NCBI GenBank assembly: GCA_003135055.1
Contig: PLDF01000336.1
Span: 1 to 48,887, forward strand
From: Bryobacterales bacterium
GTDB lineage: Bacteria; Acidobacteriota; Terriglobia; Bryobacterales; Bryobacteraceae
Direction: 5' to 3'
DNA length: 48,887 nucleotides
Below are positions 33,041 to 41,226 of the stretch, in pieces. The first letter of the stretch is position 1, and the number at the start of each line of letters is the position of its first letter. The notes under the pieces were generated by a model that saw only the letters and a program-made list of their open reading frames with translations, did not search any database and was not told where the DNA came from. The translations under genes and the position numbers were made by a program.

Positions 33041-33067
33041 ACACCCAAGAGGCTTAGGCTGGGTGTT
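33041..33067. terminator. Hairpin ACACCCA...TGGGTGT
   Basis: Seven-bp perfect arms around a 12-nt loop that can pair further (CCT/AGG). No T-run on either side, so a terminator role is uncertain. Confidence 0.35.
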
Positions 33068-33205
33068 CCTTCCCCACCGGCATGGATGGCAACTGGTTCG
33101 GTAGGGATGGTCCCTCCTAGTGACTGGGGTGGGAACACCGGCAACGGGGGGGCCGGCGAGATCTCCGGTGGGGTTGCGCCGCCGAGAGCGTCTCTACCGA
33201 ATGAC

Positions 33206-33284
33206 TCCTCTGCCAGGGATTTCGCCTCTGCAGTGAACGGTCCGGCTGGAAGGGTTGTAGGTTCGAGTCCTACCCGAGGAGCCA
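33206..33284 (+). other. tRNA-like 3' end, probable attachment site
   Basis: 33257-33284 has a perfect tRNA T-arm (GTAGG-TTCGAGT-CCTAC), a 7-nt acceptor strand CCGAGGA, discriminator G and encoded CCA. The 5' acceptor candidate TCCTCTG (33206-33212) pairs at six of seven positions, as in tRNA-Asn. Between them no anticodon arm or D-arm can be drawn, so it is not a functional tRNA. The integrase fragment ends 8 bp to its right, the usual int-att layout. Confidence 0.55.
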
Positions 33285-33291
33285 ATCTTTT

Positions 33292-33663
33292 CTATAACTT
33301 AGGGACATCCGTTCCTGCTTCACTGTTTAGGTCAAAGGGATTGTCAAAGGACCCCGTAGGACTTTCTGCGGTCTTGTTGGTGACTGAAGGGGTTGCCTCA
33401 ACGGCTCTCCTGAGAGCAGACTGTCCAATGTCGCCGTAGCGCTTCGCCATGTGAACCGTGGTTGCCGAACTCCAGCCCATAATCATCGCCAGAACCGGGA
33501 ACGGGACGCCAGTTTCCAGCATTCCAGTGCAGCCCGTGTGCCGAAGATCATGGAACCGGCATTCGACGCCAGCGCAAGGGCGGTCGTGTACGGAACTAGC
33601 CAGATTTCCGGCCCGCGTCCTGCTATCCTTAAGCGCCATCCAAGAAACTCGTGAGCCGCCCAA
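33292..33663 (-). pseudogene. Phage-type tyrosine integrase, C-terminal fragment
   Basis: The catalytic C-terminal half of a phage/ICE integrase: 'CRFHDLRHTGCTGMLETG' (Arg box), 'MIMGWSS' (second His replaced by Trp as in some families) and Tyr in 'HMAKRYGDIG', then the tail 'GSFDNPFDLNS'. The N-terminal domain and first catalytic Arg are missing; a piece of upstream integrase-like sequence may persist in another frame up to 33770. It ends next to the tRNA-like attachment site. Unrelated to the RIT recombinases. Confidence 0.75.
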
Positions 33664-33911
33664 GGCGCTGCCTCCAACAATTCTAAGGCGTGGTAGTTTG
33701 CATTTCTGGGTCCGAGCCTTTCGAGTTTTTTACCTGTTTGGGTGAACACGATGACCTTGCCGCTCACGACGATCGCGCACAGCGAAGAACAGTTTGGGAG
33801 TACCCTACTTCAGGCGCGCTGGGAATCGAGCGGGGCTTTAGATGACGAGCGTTTCATCCCAAAAAGGGTCGAATACAGCGTAAATCGGAATTTCAATACA
33901 GGAGGCGCGCC

Positions 33912-36071
33912 GTGTTTCGCATCCAATCACTTGCTCTTTTGACACTCGCAACCGTCGCAATAGCGTCCGCACAGCCTCGCGTCGGCGGATTGCTCAACTG
34001 CGCACTCTCTACGATATCAGGAGGGTACGGTTACGCCATTTCCGGATACCTCACGGCGTCCGGGGGGATCGCATTCGCGGATTACGGAACGCTCGTCGCG
34101 GACGGTAGCGGATCGCTCGCGGGCAACAGCACAGAAAGTACTGGCGGATCGGTTGCGGCTCGAACCATTTCTGGCAGCTATCAAGTTAACGGAAATTGCA
34201 CTGGCAGTTCGACACTTCGGGATTCGCTCGGCAATATCTTGACCCTCTCGTTCACAGTTGTAGATAACGGGAACGTGATCCAGTTCATCGAAATCGATAA
34301 TGGCACTGCGATCTCTGGGAGCGCGCAGCGACTTGCAAGTGGTTGTGATTCTTCCATATTCAGTGGACCATACACGTACGCCATAAGCGGCTGGCTAGCC
34401 TCTGGTCAATATCAGCCGTTCGCTGATGCAGGCAGAATCGTCGCTGATGGTAGTGGTCATCTCACCGGCAAGAGCACCTATAGTAGTTTCGGTAGCATCG
34501 GGAGACGAACGTTTTCTGGAAATTACTCGATTGGTAGTAATTGTTCGGGAACGGCTACGCTATCTGATAGCCTTGGCAATACATCTACGCTTTCTATTAC
34601 GGTGATTAGTAACGGACAAGAAGTTCTGTTCATCCAAACCGATGCTGGTACAGTGATCTCTGGCACCGCTCAGCGCGGACAGTTCGCCTGCACGAACGCT
34701 GCGCTGGCCGGCACTTACTCATATTCCATCGAGGGATTCATAATTGGTTCGAGTGGCGCCGTGCCCACGGCCGACTCCGGTCTACTCATCGCTGATGGCA
34801 ACGGCAATTTTCACGGTGCAGATGCGATCAGCGAGGGAGGCTCCGTAAACGTGCGAACCATTTCTGGCTCCTACTCCATTGGTAGCGACTGTTCTGGTAA
34901 CGCCATCTTTACCGATACGCTTGGAGACAGGCTCGGCCTGGATATTTTCATCGCCGACGGCGGCAATCAGGTCGAATTTGTCCAGACCGACCCTCAGACT
35001 GTGATTTCCGGTAGTGGCGAAAAGCAGAGCGGCGGAACCTGCGGGACTGCAACTCTCAATGGTGTGTACGGCTATGCGATTGAAGGCTGGTTAGTCAGTT
35101 CTGGCTTTGTACCGTACGCCGATGCTGGGCAACTCACGGCGAATGGGGTTGGCTCATTTTCTGGCGCTAGCACCACTAGTGACGGCGGGAAGATCATTTT
35201 TCGGAACCTCACTGGAACGTATCAGGTCAATTCGGACTGTAGCGGCACTGCGGTCTTACGCGACAACCTCGGCGATGTTGGTAACCTTCGCTTCGTGGCT
35301 TCCCCCGACGGTCAGAATGTCGTGTTTATCGAAACCGACAGTGGATCGGTAATCTCAGGTGGTGCACAACGTGAGGCACCCCCAGCCTCCAATGCAATTG
35401 TAAACGCTGCTAGCAACCTTCCTGGAGCCGTGGTACCGGGATCACTATTTTCGATATATGGCAACGGCCTAGCGGTAGGCGTCAGCAGCGCGAACTCAGC
35501 GACTTGGCCGACTCAATTGGGCGGCACTTCGGTAACAGTGAACGGTAAGGCGATACCCCTTTACTTTGTCAGCCCGGGTCAGATCAACGCGCAATTGCCC
35601 GTCGAGACCCAACCCGGGCAGGCCCAACTTGTGGTGTCAATTGGCAACAGCAATAGTAGCGCGGTCAACTTCGCCGTTTCAATTTCGGGGCCTGGAATAT
35701 TCACGTACGGTTCGATGCGGGCCGTCGCCGTGAACACCGACGGCAGCGTCAACGGGCCGCCGTCTCATCCGGCTCGGGGTGGTGATACGCTCGTCGTGTA
35801 CCTGACGGGGGCCGGTCCAGTTAAGCCAAGCGGCGCGTGGCAAGATGGGCTACCTTCCCCATCTGGCTTGTCCCCGGTGAGCCTGCCATTTGCCGCAACT
35901 ATTGGAGGAGAACCGGCTGGCATCGTATATCTTGGCCTCACTCCAGCCTCTATTGGCCTTTATCAGCTCAACGTCACGGTTCCCCAATCCTTGCCAACTG
36001 GCGATAACACGCTGATACTTACGGTGAATGGCGCGGCGAGCAATAGCGCATTGATCTCAATTCAGCCTTAA
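33912..36071 (+). CDS. Secreted four-repeat protein with TIGR03437 domain
   Basis: GTG 33912 follows AGGAGG at 9 bp and opens a signal peptide ('SLALLTLATVAIASAQP'); 719 residues. Four repeats of about 118 residues (roughly 28-480) each begin near a Cys, then 'GxYxYAIxGxL', 'ADxGxLxADGxGxxxG', 'GGS...RTISGSYxV', a second Cys in 'NCTGSSTLRDSLGN', and close with 'FIxTDxGTVISGxAxR'. The last 220 residues are the TIGR03437 domain ('NAASNLPGAVVPGSLFSIYG', 'SPGQINAQLPVET', 'VYLTGAGPVKPSG'). Cargo of the small island in the transfer cluster; surface role inferred. Confidence 0.85.
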   Translation: MFRIQSLALLTLATVAIASAQPRVGGLLNCALSTISGGYGYAISGYLTASGGIAFADYGTLVADGSGSLAGNSTESTGGSVAARTISGSYQVNGNCTGSSTLRDSLGNILTLSFTVVDNGNVIQFIEIDNGTAISGSAQRLASGCDSSIFSGPYTYAISGWLASGQYQPFADAGRIVADGSGHLTGKSTYSSFGSIGRRTFSGNYSIGSNCSGTATLSDSLGNTSTLSITVISNGQEVLFIQTDAGTVISGTAQRGQFACTNAALAGTYSYSIEGFIIGSSGAVPTADSGLLIADGNGNFHGADAISEGGSVNVRTISGSYSIGSDCSGNAIFTDTLGDRLGLDIFIADGGNQVEFVQTDPQTVISGSGEKQSGGTCGTATLNGVYGYAIEGWLVSSGFVPYADAGQLTANGVGSFSGASTTSDGGKIIFRNLTGTYQVNSDCSGTAVLRDNLGDVGNLRFVASPDGQNVVFIETDSGSVISGGAQREAPPASNAIVNAASNLPGAVVPGSLFSIYGNGLAVGVSSANSATWPTQLGGTSVTVNGKAIPLYFVSPGQINAQLPVETQPGQAQLVVSIGNSNSSAVNFAVSISGPGIFTYGSMRAVAVNTDGSVNGPPSHPARGGDTLVVYLTGAGPVKPSGAWQDGLPSPSGLSPVSLPFAATIGGEPAGIVYLGLTPASIGLYQLNVTVPQSLPTGDNTLILTVNGAASNSALISIQP

Positions 36072-36261
36072 TGCCGATTTCCGAGTTTTTTAATTTTTCC
36101 GTATAGGCGCGCGAGGCCGAGCGTAGATACCAGCGCGCCACCCTAAAGCCCACCCGTACCCTTGCGTCCCGGAGGGGATATGCCATTACCACTCTCGCTA
36201 CAGCAGCCGTCCCGGCACGGACAGACTGCCAGTGGGGGCCCGCGCGGAATACCGGGAATTC

Positions 36262-36341
36262 AGGTCAAAGGGAAAGGCAAAGGACCCCCCGTAGGAAACG
36301 GCAGTAATCGGCAGCAATCAAACACCGCTAAAACAAGCCTT
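36262..36341. repeat. Integrase 3'-end remnant R2
   Basis: Direct repeat of R1 (32907-32984), including the shared TAATCGGCAGCAATCA. The minus-strand frame gives 'GSFAFPFDLNS', nearly the same tail as the integrase at 33292. Confidence 0.6.
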
Positions 36342-36422
36342 AAACGCGGTCTTTTCAATCAACCCGCAGACAGTCGCAGCAACCAGTAGTAATTCTGGCC
36401 GCCGCAACTATTAACCGAAGGC

Positions 36423-36437
36423 TTGTAGGTTCGAGTC
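36423..36437 (+). repeat. Second T-arm-like attachment sequence
   Basis: TTGTAGGTTCGAGTC, identical to 33255-33269; the six bases before it also match except one. The flanking acceptor and CCA are not conserved. A direct repeat 3.2 kb from the first copy, bracketing the integrase remnant and the TIGR03437 gene. Confidence 0.55.
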
Positions 36438-36577
36438 GTAATCGCGCGCCCGACGGGGCCGTGTGAGTGTGGGCCAAGACCGTTCCCGGCGATAGATCCC
36501 ATGACGCGGAGGTTGCGGCACCTACTGGAAAAGGACTCCAGGGCGGCCATCCTACATGGCGCGCCCTGGAGTAGACA

Positions 36578-39268
36578 TCATTTAGTTTTCTTCAGTATTG
36601 GAATGCCGGGACGCTGTTGCGTGTTCGGAAGTTCCAGCCTTCCGTTACGAACTTGCGCTTGGCCAGGTTGAACAGGAAATGGCCGAACGTTGTACGTCCG
36701 TCCATTGTCCGTAATCAACCGCCCGTCTCCCGGAATCTGCAGGAGTAGGGTCTGGCGACGCACGAATGACCCGGCGCCATCGGACACTTCATCGACCAGG
36801 TACACACTTCCGGCCTCGTCGATGGTAACTTCACCGTCGACCAAACTGGGAAACGCGACCGTAATGGGTCTGCCACCCGTGCGCTCCACAATCATGTCAA
36901 CGAGGTATTGCGGGAATGCATAGAATGCAATGCTTCCCGTATTCAGACGGCGATTCTCGCGCTGGTCCCAACGCCGGCTCTTGCATGCGATGTCCCACAA
37001 TGCCGTAAGCCAGTCCAGCGCGCGGTCCTCCCTTCGTTCCGCCCACTTTCGGACGATGTTGATCAGGTTGCGCAAGTCCTGCCGGGAACGCTCCTCATAG
37101 AAGTGAAGAGCGGCCTGAGCCTGATTGCGTTTGCGAACCAACGCCCTGCGCTCATTGGCAGCCTCCTTCGAAATGTTTACCTTCGAGTTTGGGAAGGCGT
37201 CGAGCTTCGATTGGGCCTCCCCTACGGCACTTTCGTAGGCGAGGCGCTTTTCAGAAAGCAAGCCGATGTTCACGGCATACACCGTCGAAATCACGCCCGC
37301 CTCCTTCTGCATGTCGCGGTCGTAGGTGCCTCCGCTGATGGCGCCACGGAAGTCCTCGAGCGGTCGCACGTCCACGAAGAATTCGTACAATTCTTTCCGA
37401 ACGTGGTTGTAGAGTGCGCCGATTCTGTCCGTTGGGGCAGTCGGAATCTGCAACGGGAGATCGGAAACCCGCCGGATGCGCTTGAGCTTGAGCCACGGAG
37501 CCGTGCCAACTTCCTGGCGGATCTTCCCAATTTCCTCCTGATTCGGCTCGACTCCCCATTTCAGTTGGTCGAGCGCCTTCTGCAGTTCGATCGCGCAACG
37601 GTTCGCGAGATCGGGCCGGCCTGCCGCCAGGCACGACGTCTTGAGGTCGGTGATAGCTCCGATCGCATTACCCTTGGCCGAGTACGCGACTTGCGGCAGG
37701 TTCCACCACGGGGACTCTTTTTTGCTTTGTTTGTTTTTTGTGCTTTCCCCGGATGGCGTGTGCCTGAACCGATCCTCTACGAACAATGGAAACCGCGTAC
37801 CTTCGACAACGCAAATCCAGTCGAAGTCGTAGTCGCCGCCGTTCTTCTTGGCTGTTTCTGAGTGCAGCGTGAATGTCCCCTCAAGCCGCAGTTGTTGGTC
37901 GACGATTTCGGTGACAGCCGCTGCTGAATCCATCGAGCACTTCTGCCTGCCGAGATGCCGCATCAGCAAATCCAGCGTGGTGGAAGCGTCCAATGCTTTC
38001 ACGGGCAGCAGATCTCCCTTGGTCCGGATCGGATAGCGAACCACCAGCATTCGTTCAGAATCGAGGCTGGTGATTGCGTGCCATTCCGGGATCCAGTCGA
38101 AGCCGCTGTAGATTTTGCCGTCGTGCAGTACCACGTATCCGTCATCGGCCAAGGCAAACGCCGGCAGCGTAAAGCCGCCCGCGGTGCATAGCTTGAACGC
38201 CCACCTGGCCAAAGTGCGCTGAAGGTGAGAGTTGACGAACGGATGTTTGACCCAGTATCCAGTGTTGTCCGCCTTGAGGACAGCCTCCACAACGGTATGT
38301 TCGGACGACGTATGCTCCGGATCGGTCACCGTCTCATCCGAGCGCAACAATTCCACTTCCTCGGACATCCCCAGGATGCGGAACAGTTCGGTAAAGTCGT
38401 TGCTGGCGAGCGCGGTCTTCACTTTCTCGACCGCAGCCATGGCAATCGGCTTGATTTCGGTCTCGATGGAGTTCGGGGGAGCGTGTTCCACGAGCGTATA
38501 GCTGGACGAGAATTGGAGTTCTCGTGAAATCTCCCGAATCCCGATCACCACCCGGCCGGTGGAATACTGCCCGGTGATGCGGCCGGTGGCGGTTGGGCAC
38601 GGGCGAACGCATTCGGGTTTCTTGAACTCAGGCTTGCAGCTCGACCGTGGAATGACGAAATCGGCCGACAATGCATCGGCGACATTGTCCTCCATGATCT
38701 TGAAGCTGCCCTTGGCCTGCGTGTTTTCGAAGGACATCCGGAACTGGTAGAAGTGACGGTCGGCCAGATGAAGACGCTCGAAGTAGGAGCGCCGGATCCA
38801 GCCGCGGCAGTCATTCGTGCCCAGCTCGTGGTCTCTTACAACGACGACGCGTGCATCTGGGATCTCGATACACACCTTGCACGGTGAGACCAGAATTCCG
38901 AAATACGTCATCGCCGCTTCTGGCCAGAATCGGAAGCGTTGCGCGATGGTTTTGGCGTGCGCGGCATCAACAGCGTAGTACTTGCCATTTTTCGCGGATG
39001 CCGAAGCGCCCACGAGACTGTATTCCACGCCGTCATGCATGATCCGCTTGCCCAGCGAATGCTCGACCATTGCCTGCTGGTATTGGTCGAGCTGCTGCTG
39101 CGGGATATCGATCGTGGCGACACGAATATCCGGATAGTCCGCTTTCAGGAGCGTGTTCTCCAATTGACTGTCGCGATCGATTTTCATCTGCTTCTTCGAC
39201 ACTGCACCGTCTTCACTGATTTCCAACGCGATTACGCGAAGGATGCTCGTTCTGTTCACAATGGACAT
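36578..39268 (-). CDS. RDR/YonO-like two-barrel RNA polymerase candidate
   Basis: ATG 39268 after AAAGGAGATACGCAA; 896 residues. First barrel: 'TNDCRGWIRRSYF' (151-163), 'FYQFRMSF' (173-180) and 'AKGSFK' (185-190, the conserved Lys), matching the RDR pattern 'DGxGxIS...PxAxQxRxxGxKGxx'. Second barrel: 'FALADDGYVVLHDGKIYSG' (371-389), 'MLVVRYPIRTKGDLLPVKAL' (407-426) and 'GGDYDFDW' (477-484), where Asp479/481/483 occupy the positions of the metal-binding DxDGD; Gly is replaced by Phe482. A region like the RDR 'G-x-I...A...lD..K' segment follows (533-570), then a coiled coil. I infer a single-chain polymerase; template unknown. It is the last gene of the virB8-side operon. Confidence 0.7.
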   Translation of the reverse strand: MSIVNRTSILRVIALEISEDGAVSKKQMKIDRDSQLENTLLKADYPDIRVATIDIPQQQLDQYQQAMVEHSLGKRIMHDGVEYSLVGASASAKNGKYYAVDAAHAKTIAQRFRFWPEAAMTYFGILVSPCKVCIEIPDARVVVVRDHELGTNDCRGWIRRSYFERLHLADRHFYQFRMSFENTQAKGSFKIMEDNVADALSADFVIPRSSCKPEFKKPECVRPCPTATGRITGQYSTGRVVIGIREISRELQFSSSYTLVEHAPPNSIETEIKPIAMAAVEKVKTALASNDFTELFRILGMSEEVELLRSDETVTDPEHTSSEHTVVEAVLKADNTGYWVKHPFVNSHLQRTLARWAFKLCTAGGFTLPAFALADDGYVVLHDGKIYSGFDWIPEWHAITSLDSERMLVVRYPIRTKGDLLPVKALDASTTLDLLMRHLGRQKCSMDSAAAVTEIVDQQLRLEGTFTLHSETAKKNGGDYDFDWICVVEGTRFPLFVEDRFRHTPSGESTKNKQSKKESPWWNLPQVAYSAKGNAIGAITDLKTSCLAAGRPDLANRCAIELQKALDQLKWGVEPNQEEIGKIRQEVGTAPWLKLKRIRRVSDLPLQIPTAPTDRIGALYNHVRKELYEFFVDVRPLEDFRGAISGGTYDRDMQKEAGVISTVYAVNIGLLSEKRLAYESAVGEAQSKLDAFPNSKVNISKEAANERRALVRKRNQAQAALHFYEERSRQDLRNLINIVRKWAERREDRALDWLTALWDIACKSRRWDQRENRRLNTGSIAFYAFPQYLVDMIVERTGGRPITVAFPSLVDGEVTIDEAGSVYLVDEVSDGAGSFVRRQTLLLQIPGDGRLITDNGRTYNVRPFPVQPGQAQVRNGRLELPNTQQRPGIPILKKTK

Positions 39269-39441
39269 TTGCGTATCTCCTTTGTTCTGTCTGTTGAGCT
39301 ACAGCCAGAATGGGAGACCTCGCGGTCCCTCTCTGCCTGTAGCGGGTGGAACGTTCTTCTAGGACTTCCCCTGCCCAGGCTCAAGAGAGCCGGGTCCGGA
39401 TTGTGAAACAACCTGGCAGCCGATCAAACGATCGGAGCCGT

Positions 39442-39732
39442 TTACACTGCCGCTGTTTTGCTCCAGTAGTTGCGGCAGAATCTGCGCAATGCACCTACGA
39501 AGGTACAGAGCCTCTTATAGTGGAACGCCCCCAATTCCCAGCAGGTCTTGAGGAACGCCCAGGCCACAGTTGCGGCTAACACTCCCATGCCAATCTTGAG
39601 AATGGCGTAGCCGCTCAAAGGGGCCTCACCAAAAGCGTTTTCCAGAACGATTCGTGCCAGAGCAACTAGCAGGATCGTCAGGGTCAGCGTCTGGTGCTTC
39701 TTCCAGTTCATCTTCACTCGGTGAAGGAACAT
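39442..39732 (-). CDS. Small membrane protein (96 aa)
   Basis: ATG 39732 after AAAGGAGAAGAA decides the start. Two membrane segments: 'TLTLTILLVALARIVLENA' and 'AILKIGMGVLAATVAWAFL', then a basic C-terminus. No family recognised. It lies between the VirB8 region and the polymerase gene on the same strand. Confidence 0.6.
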   Translation of the reverse strand: MFLHRVKMNWKKHQTLTLTILLVALARIVLENAFGEAPLSGYAILKIGMGVLAATVAWAFLKTCWELGAFHYKRLCTFVGALRRFCRNYWSKTAAV

Positions 39733-39935
39733 TTCTTCTCCTTTACTGATCTGTGGATATGCACAGGACAGCAAGGAGGCGCTGGTGTCAGCGAACTCTT
39801 GAGTCCCGTGCGAAGGTAGTTACCTTGGCCGGAACTCGATTGAGTCGCCGAACCAGCACTTTCCCGGTCATGCTCCGGGTCGCCTCGACAGATTCACTCT
39901 GTGCAATGAAGCCAAGTGATCGACATATAAATGTT

Positions 39936-40457
39936 CTATTCCCGGACAACCGGGTCCTTCCCAATGACCGGCGCGCCCTGCTTTATGCCCACTTTGGCCC
40001 GCCATTCCTTAACCGTTACAAAACTTCGATCCTGCTTGAGCGCTGCGATGAGCGCCTGGTGTTCGTCGGGCATTTCCTGATCCAATTCCGGCGTGCCATT
40101 GCTAGTCGTCTTGGTCAGGAAATACCGCATCGCCCCGGCGTTCCCGCTTTCTTTTGCCCCCTGCCGGCGCGTCGCGGCACGCCGCCCTCCGGGCTGTTGA
40201 TCGCGCTTACCGCCGGCGAGCGTGGCGTGCTCCCTGCCGGGCTTGGGCTCGGATGCACCTCTCGGTTCAGATTCCCGGCGATCCGCCGCCGCTTCTTGTG
40301 TTGCCGCTGTGGTTCCCAATTTCCTGCTCCTTTCCAATCGAGAGTATTGCGGCTCGCTTGCTTCGAAGCTCGCGAGCCGCTGCTGACAACGCCCCTCCCG
40401 TGGCGTTCTGGTCGCCGGCGACCCAGGCGAGATACGCATCTTCCCGAGGGCCGGCAA
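39936..40457 (-). CDS. Unknown protein downstream of VirB8, start uncertain
   Basis: The last 64 residues ('MRYFLTKTTSNGTPELDQEM', '...SFVTVKEWRAKVGIK') look like a genuine conserved sequence. The upstream 109 residues are Arg/Glu/Gly/Ser-rich and may be a disordered linker, or the true start may be the ATG at 40130. A competing frame (40267-40467) exists over the same stretch. No family recognised. Confidence 0.4.
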   Translation of the reverse strand: MPALGKMRISPGSPATRTPREGRCQQRLASFEASEPQYSRLERSRKLGTTAATQEAAADRRESEPRGASEPKPGREHATLAGGKRDQQPGGRRAATRRQGAKESGNAGAMRYFLTKTTSNGTPELDQEMPDEHQALIAALKQDRSFVTVKEWRAKVGIKQGAPVIGKDPVVRE

Positions 40458-40467
40458 CAGAAATCAA

Positions 40468-41223
40468 TTATTTCTTCGTATCGTCCATAAGCACACTGGA
40501 TTGCTCCAACCCGTTATCCTTTTCACCCACCATCTGGTGCTCACCGTATTCGGCGACCAGCAGCCCGCTGGGGACTCGTTCGGATCGTTCTGTTTGTAGG
40601 AGTCGCAAGTTGTACTGTGCCACCAGCCGGTCGGTGGACTCGGCCTTGTTATGGATACGATGGACCTCCTTGACTCCGAACGCGACGTACGTCCAGGGTT
40701 GCCCCTTCACGGGCTCGAGAGAGCGGAGCTGGAACGTGGATGTGATCTCGTCGTCGTGAACTTTGGAAACAATGTCCTGATCGCGCAATTGGTTCAGCGT
40801 CAAGGTACGCAGATTGTGCGTCATCATATTCAATGCGTCGGCCCAATTCTTCTCCAGGGTCGTGGGCGTATACGTCAGGTAGTTCTCTAAGAACTTGCGC
40901 ACCATCGCGCGACCTTCAATATCCGCTGGTTGCTCGCCAGGCACCGAAGATGCAGCCAAGGCTTTCATGAACCCTAGGGGCGTCCGCGCCGCTGTCGTAG
41001 CTCCGCTCACGACCGTCGCGTCACCGTTCGCCGCGATCCGGATCACGGTCGGCGGCTGGACGCGCGCATAGAAGAGCAACAGCGCGAGAACGAACGAGAT
41101 CGACACGGCCGAGATCCCGAACCACATCATTCGATTCGCATAGGCGCGCAGTGCGCCGTCGTGCTCGAAGTATTTCGAATAGCCGGTCTTCTCGGGCAAT
41201 GCCTCGGCCTGTCTTTGTTTCAT
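40468..41223 (-). CDS. virB8: VirB8/TrbF-like inner-membrane protein
   Basis: ATG 41223 starts 3 bp after the VirB6 stop; 251 residues. A cytoplasmic N-terminus, one membrane segment ('ISAVSISFVLALLLFYA', about 38-54) and a periplasmic NTF2-like domain ('FLENYLTYTPTTLEKNWADA', 'STFQLRSLEPVKGQPWTYVAFG', 'YNLRLLQTERSERVPSGLLVAEY') match VirB8/TrbF. Assembly factor of the type IV secretion channel. Same operon as VirB6-VirB2. Confidence 0.85.
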   Translation of the reverse strand: MKQRQAEALPEKTGYSKYFEHDGALRAYANRMMWFGISAVSISFVLALLLFYARVQPPTVIRIAANGDATVVSGATTAARTPLGFMKALAASSVPGEQPADIEGRAMVRKFLENYLTYTPTTLEKNWADALNMMTHNLRTLTLNQLRDQDIVSKVHDDEITSTFQLRSLEPVKGQPWTYVAFGVKEVHRIHNKAESTDRLVAQYNLRLLQTERSERVPSGLLVAEYGEHQMVGEKDNGLEQSSVLMDDTKK

Positions 41224-41226
41224 GGC

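Larger units (their letters stand above)
36072..36577. other. Right edge of the small island, no gene
   Basis: Holds integrase-tail remnant R2 (36262-36341) and a second T-arm-like sequence (TTGTAGGTTCGAGTC at 36423-36437). No credible coding frame otherwise; the 3' end of the RDR-like polymerase gene is at 36578. Confidence 0.55.

Noticed and set aside
32854..33285. 143-codon minus-strand frame starting 'APRVGLEPTT'
   Set aside because: That N-terminus is the translated antisense of a tRNA T-arm, a common false gene; the frame then crosses integrase-tail remnant R1.
36383..36450. Complete tRNA around the second T-arm-like sequence
   Set aside because: T-stem is not closed on the 3' side, acceptor strand and CCA are absent; only a 15-bp core matches.
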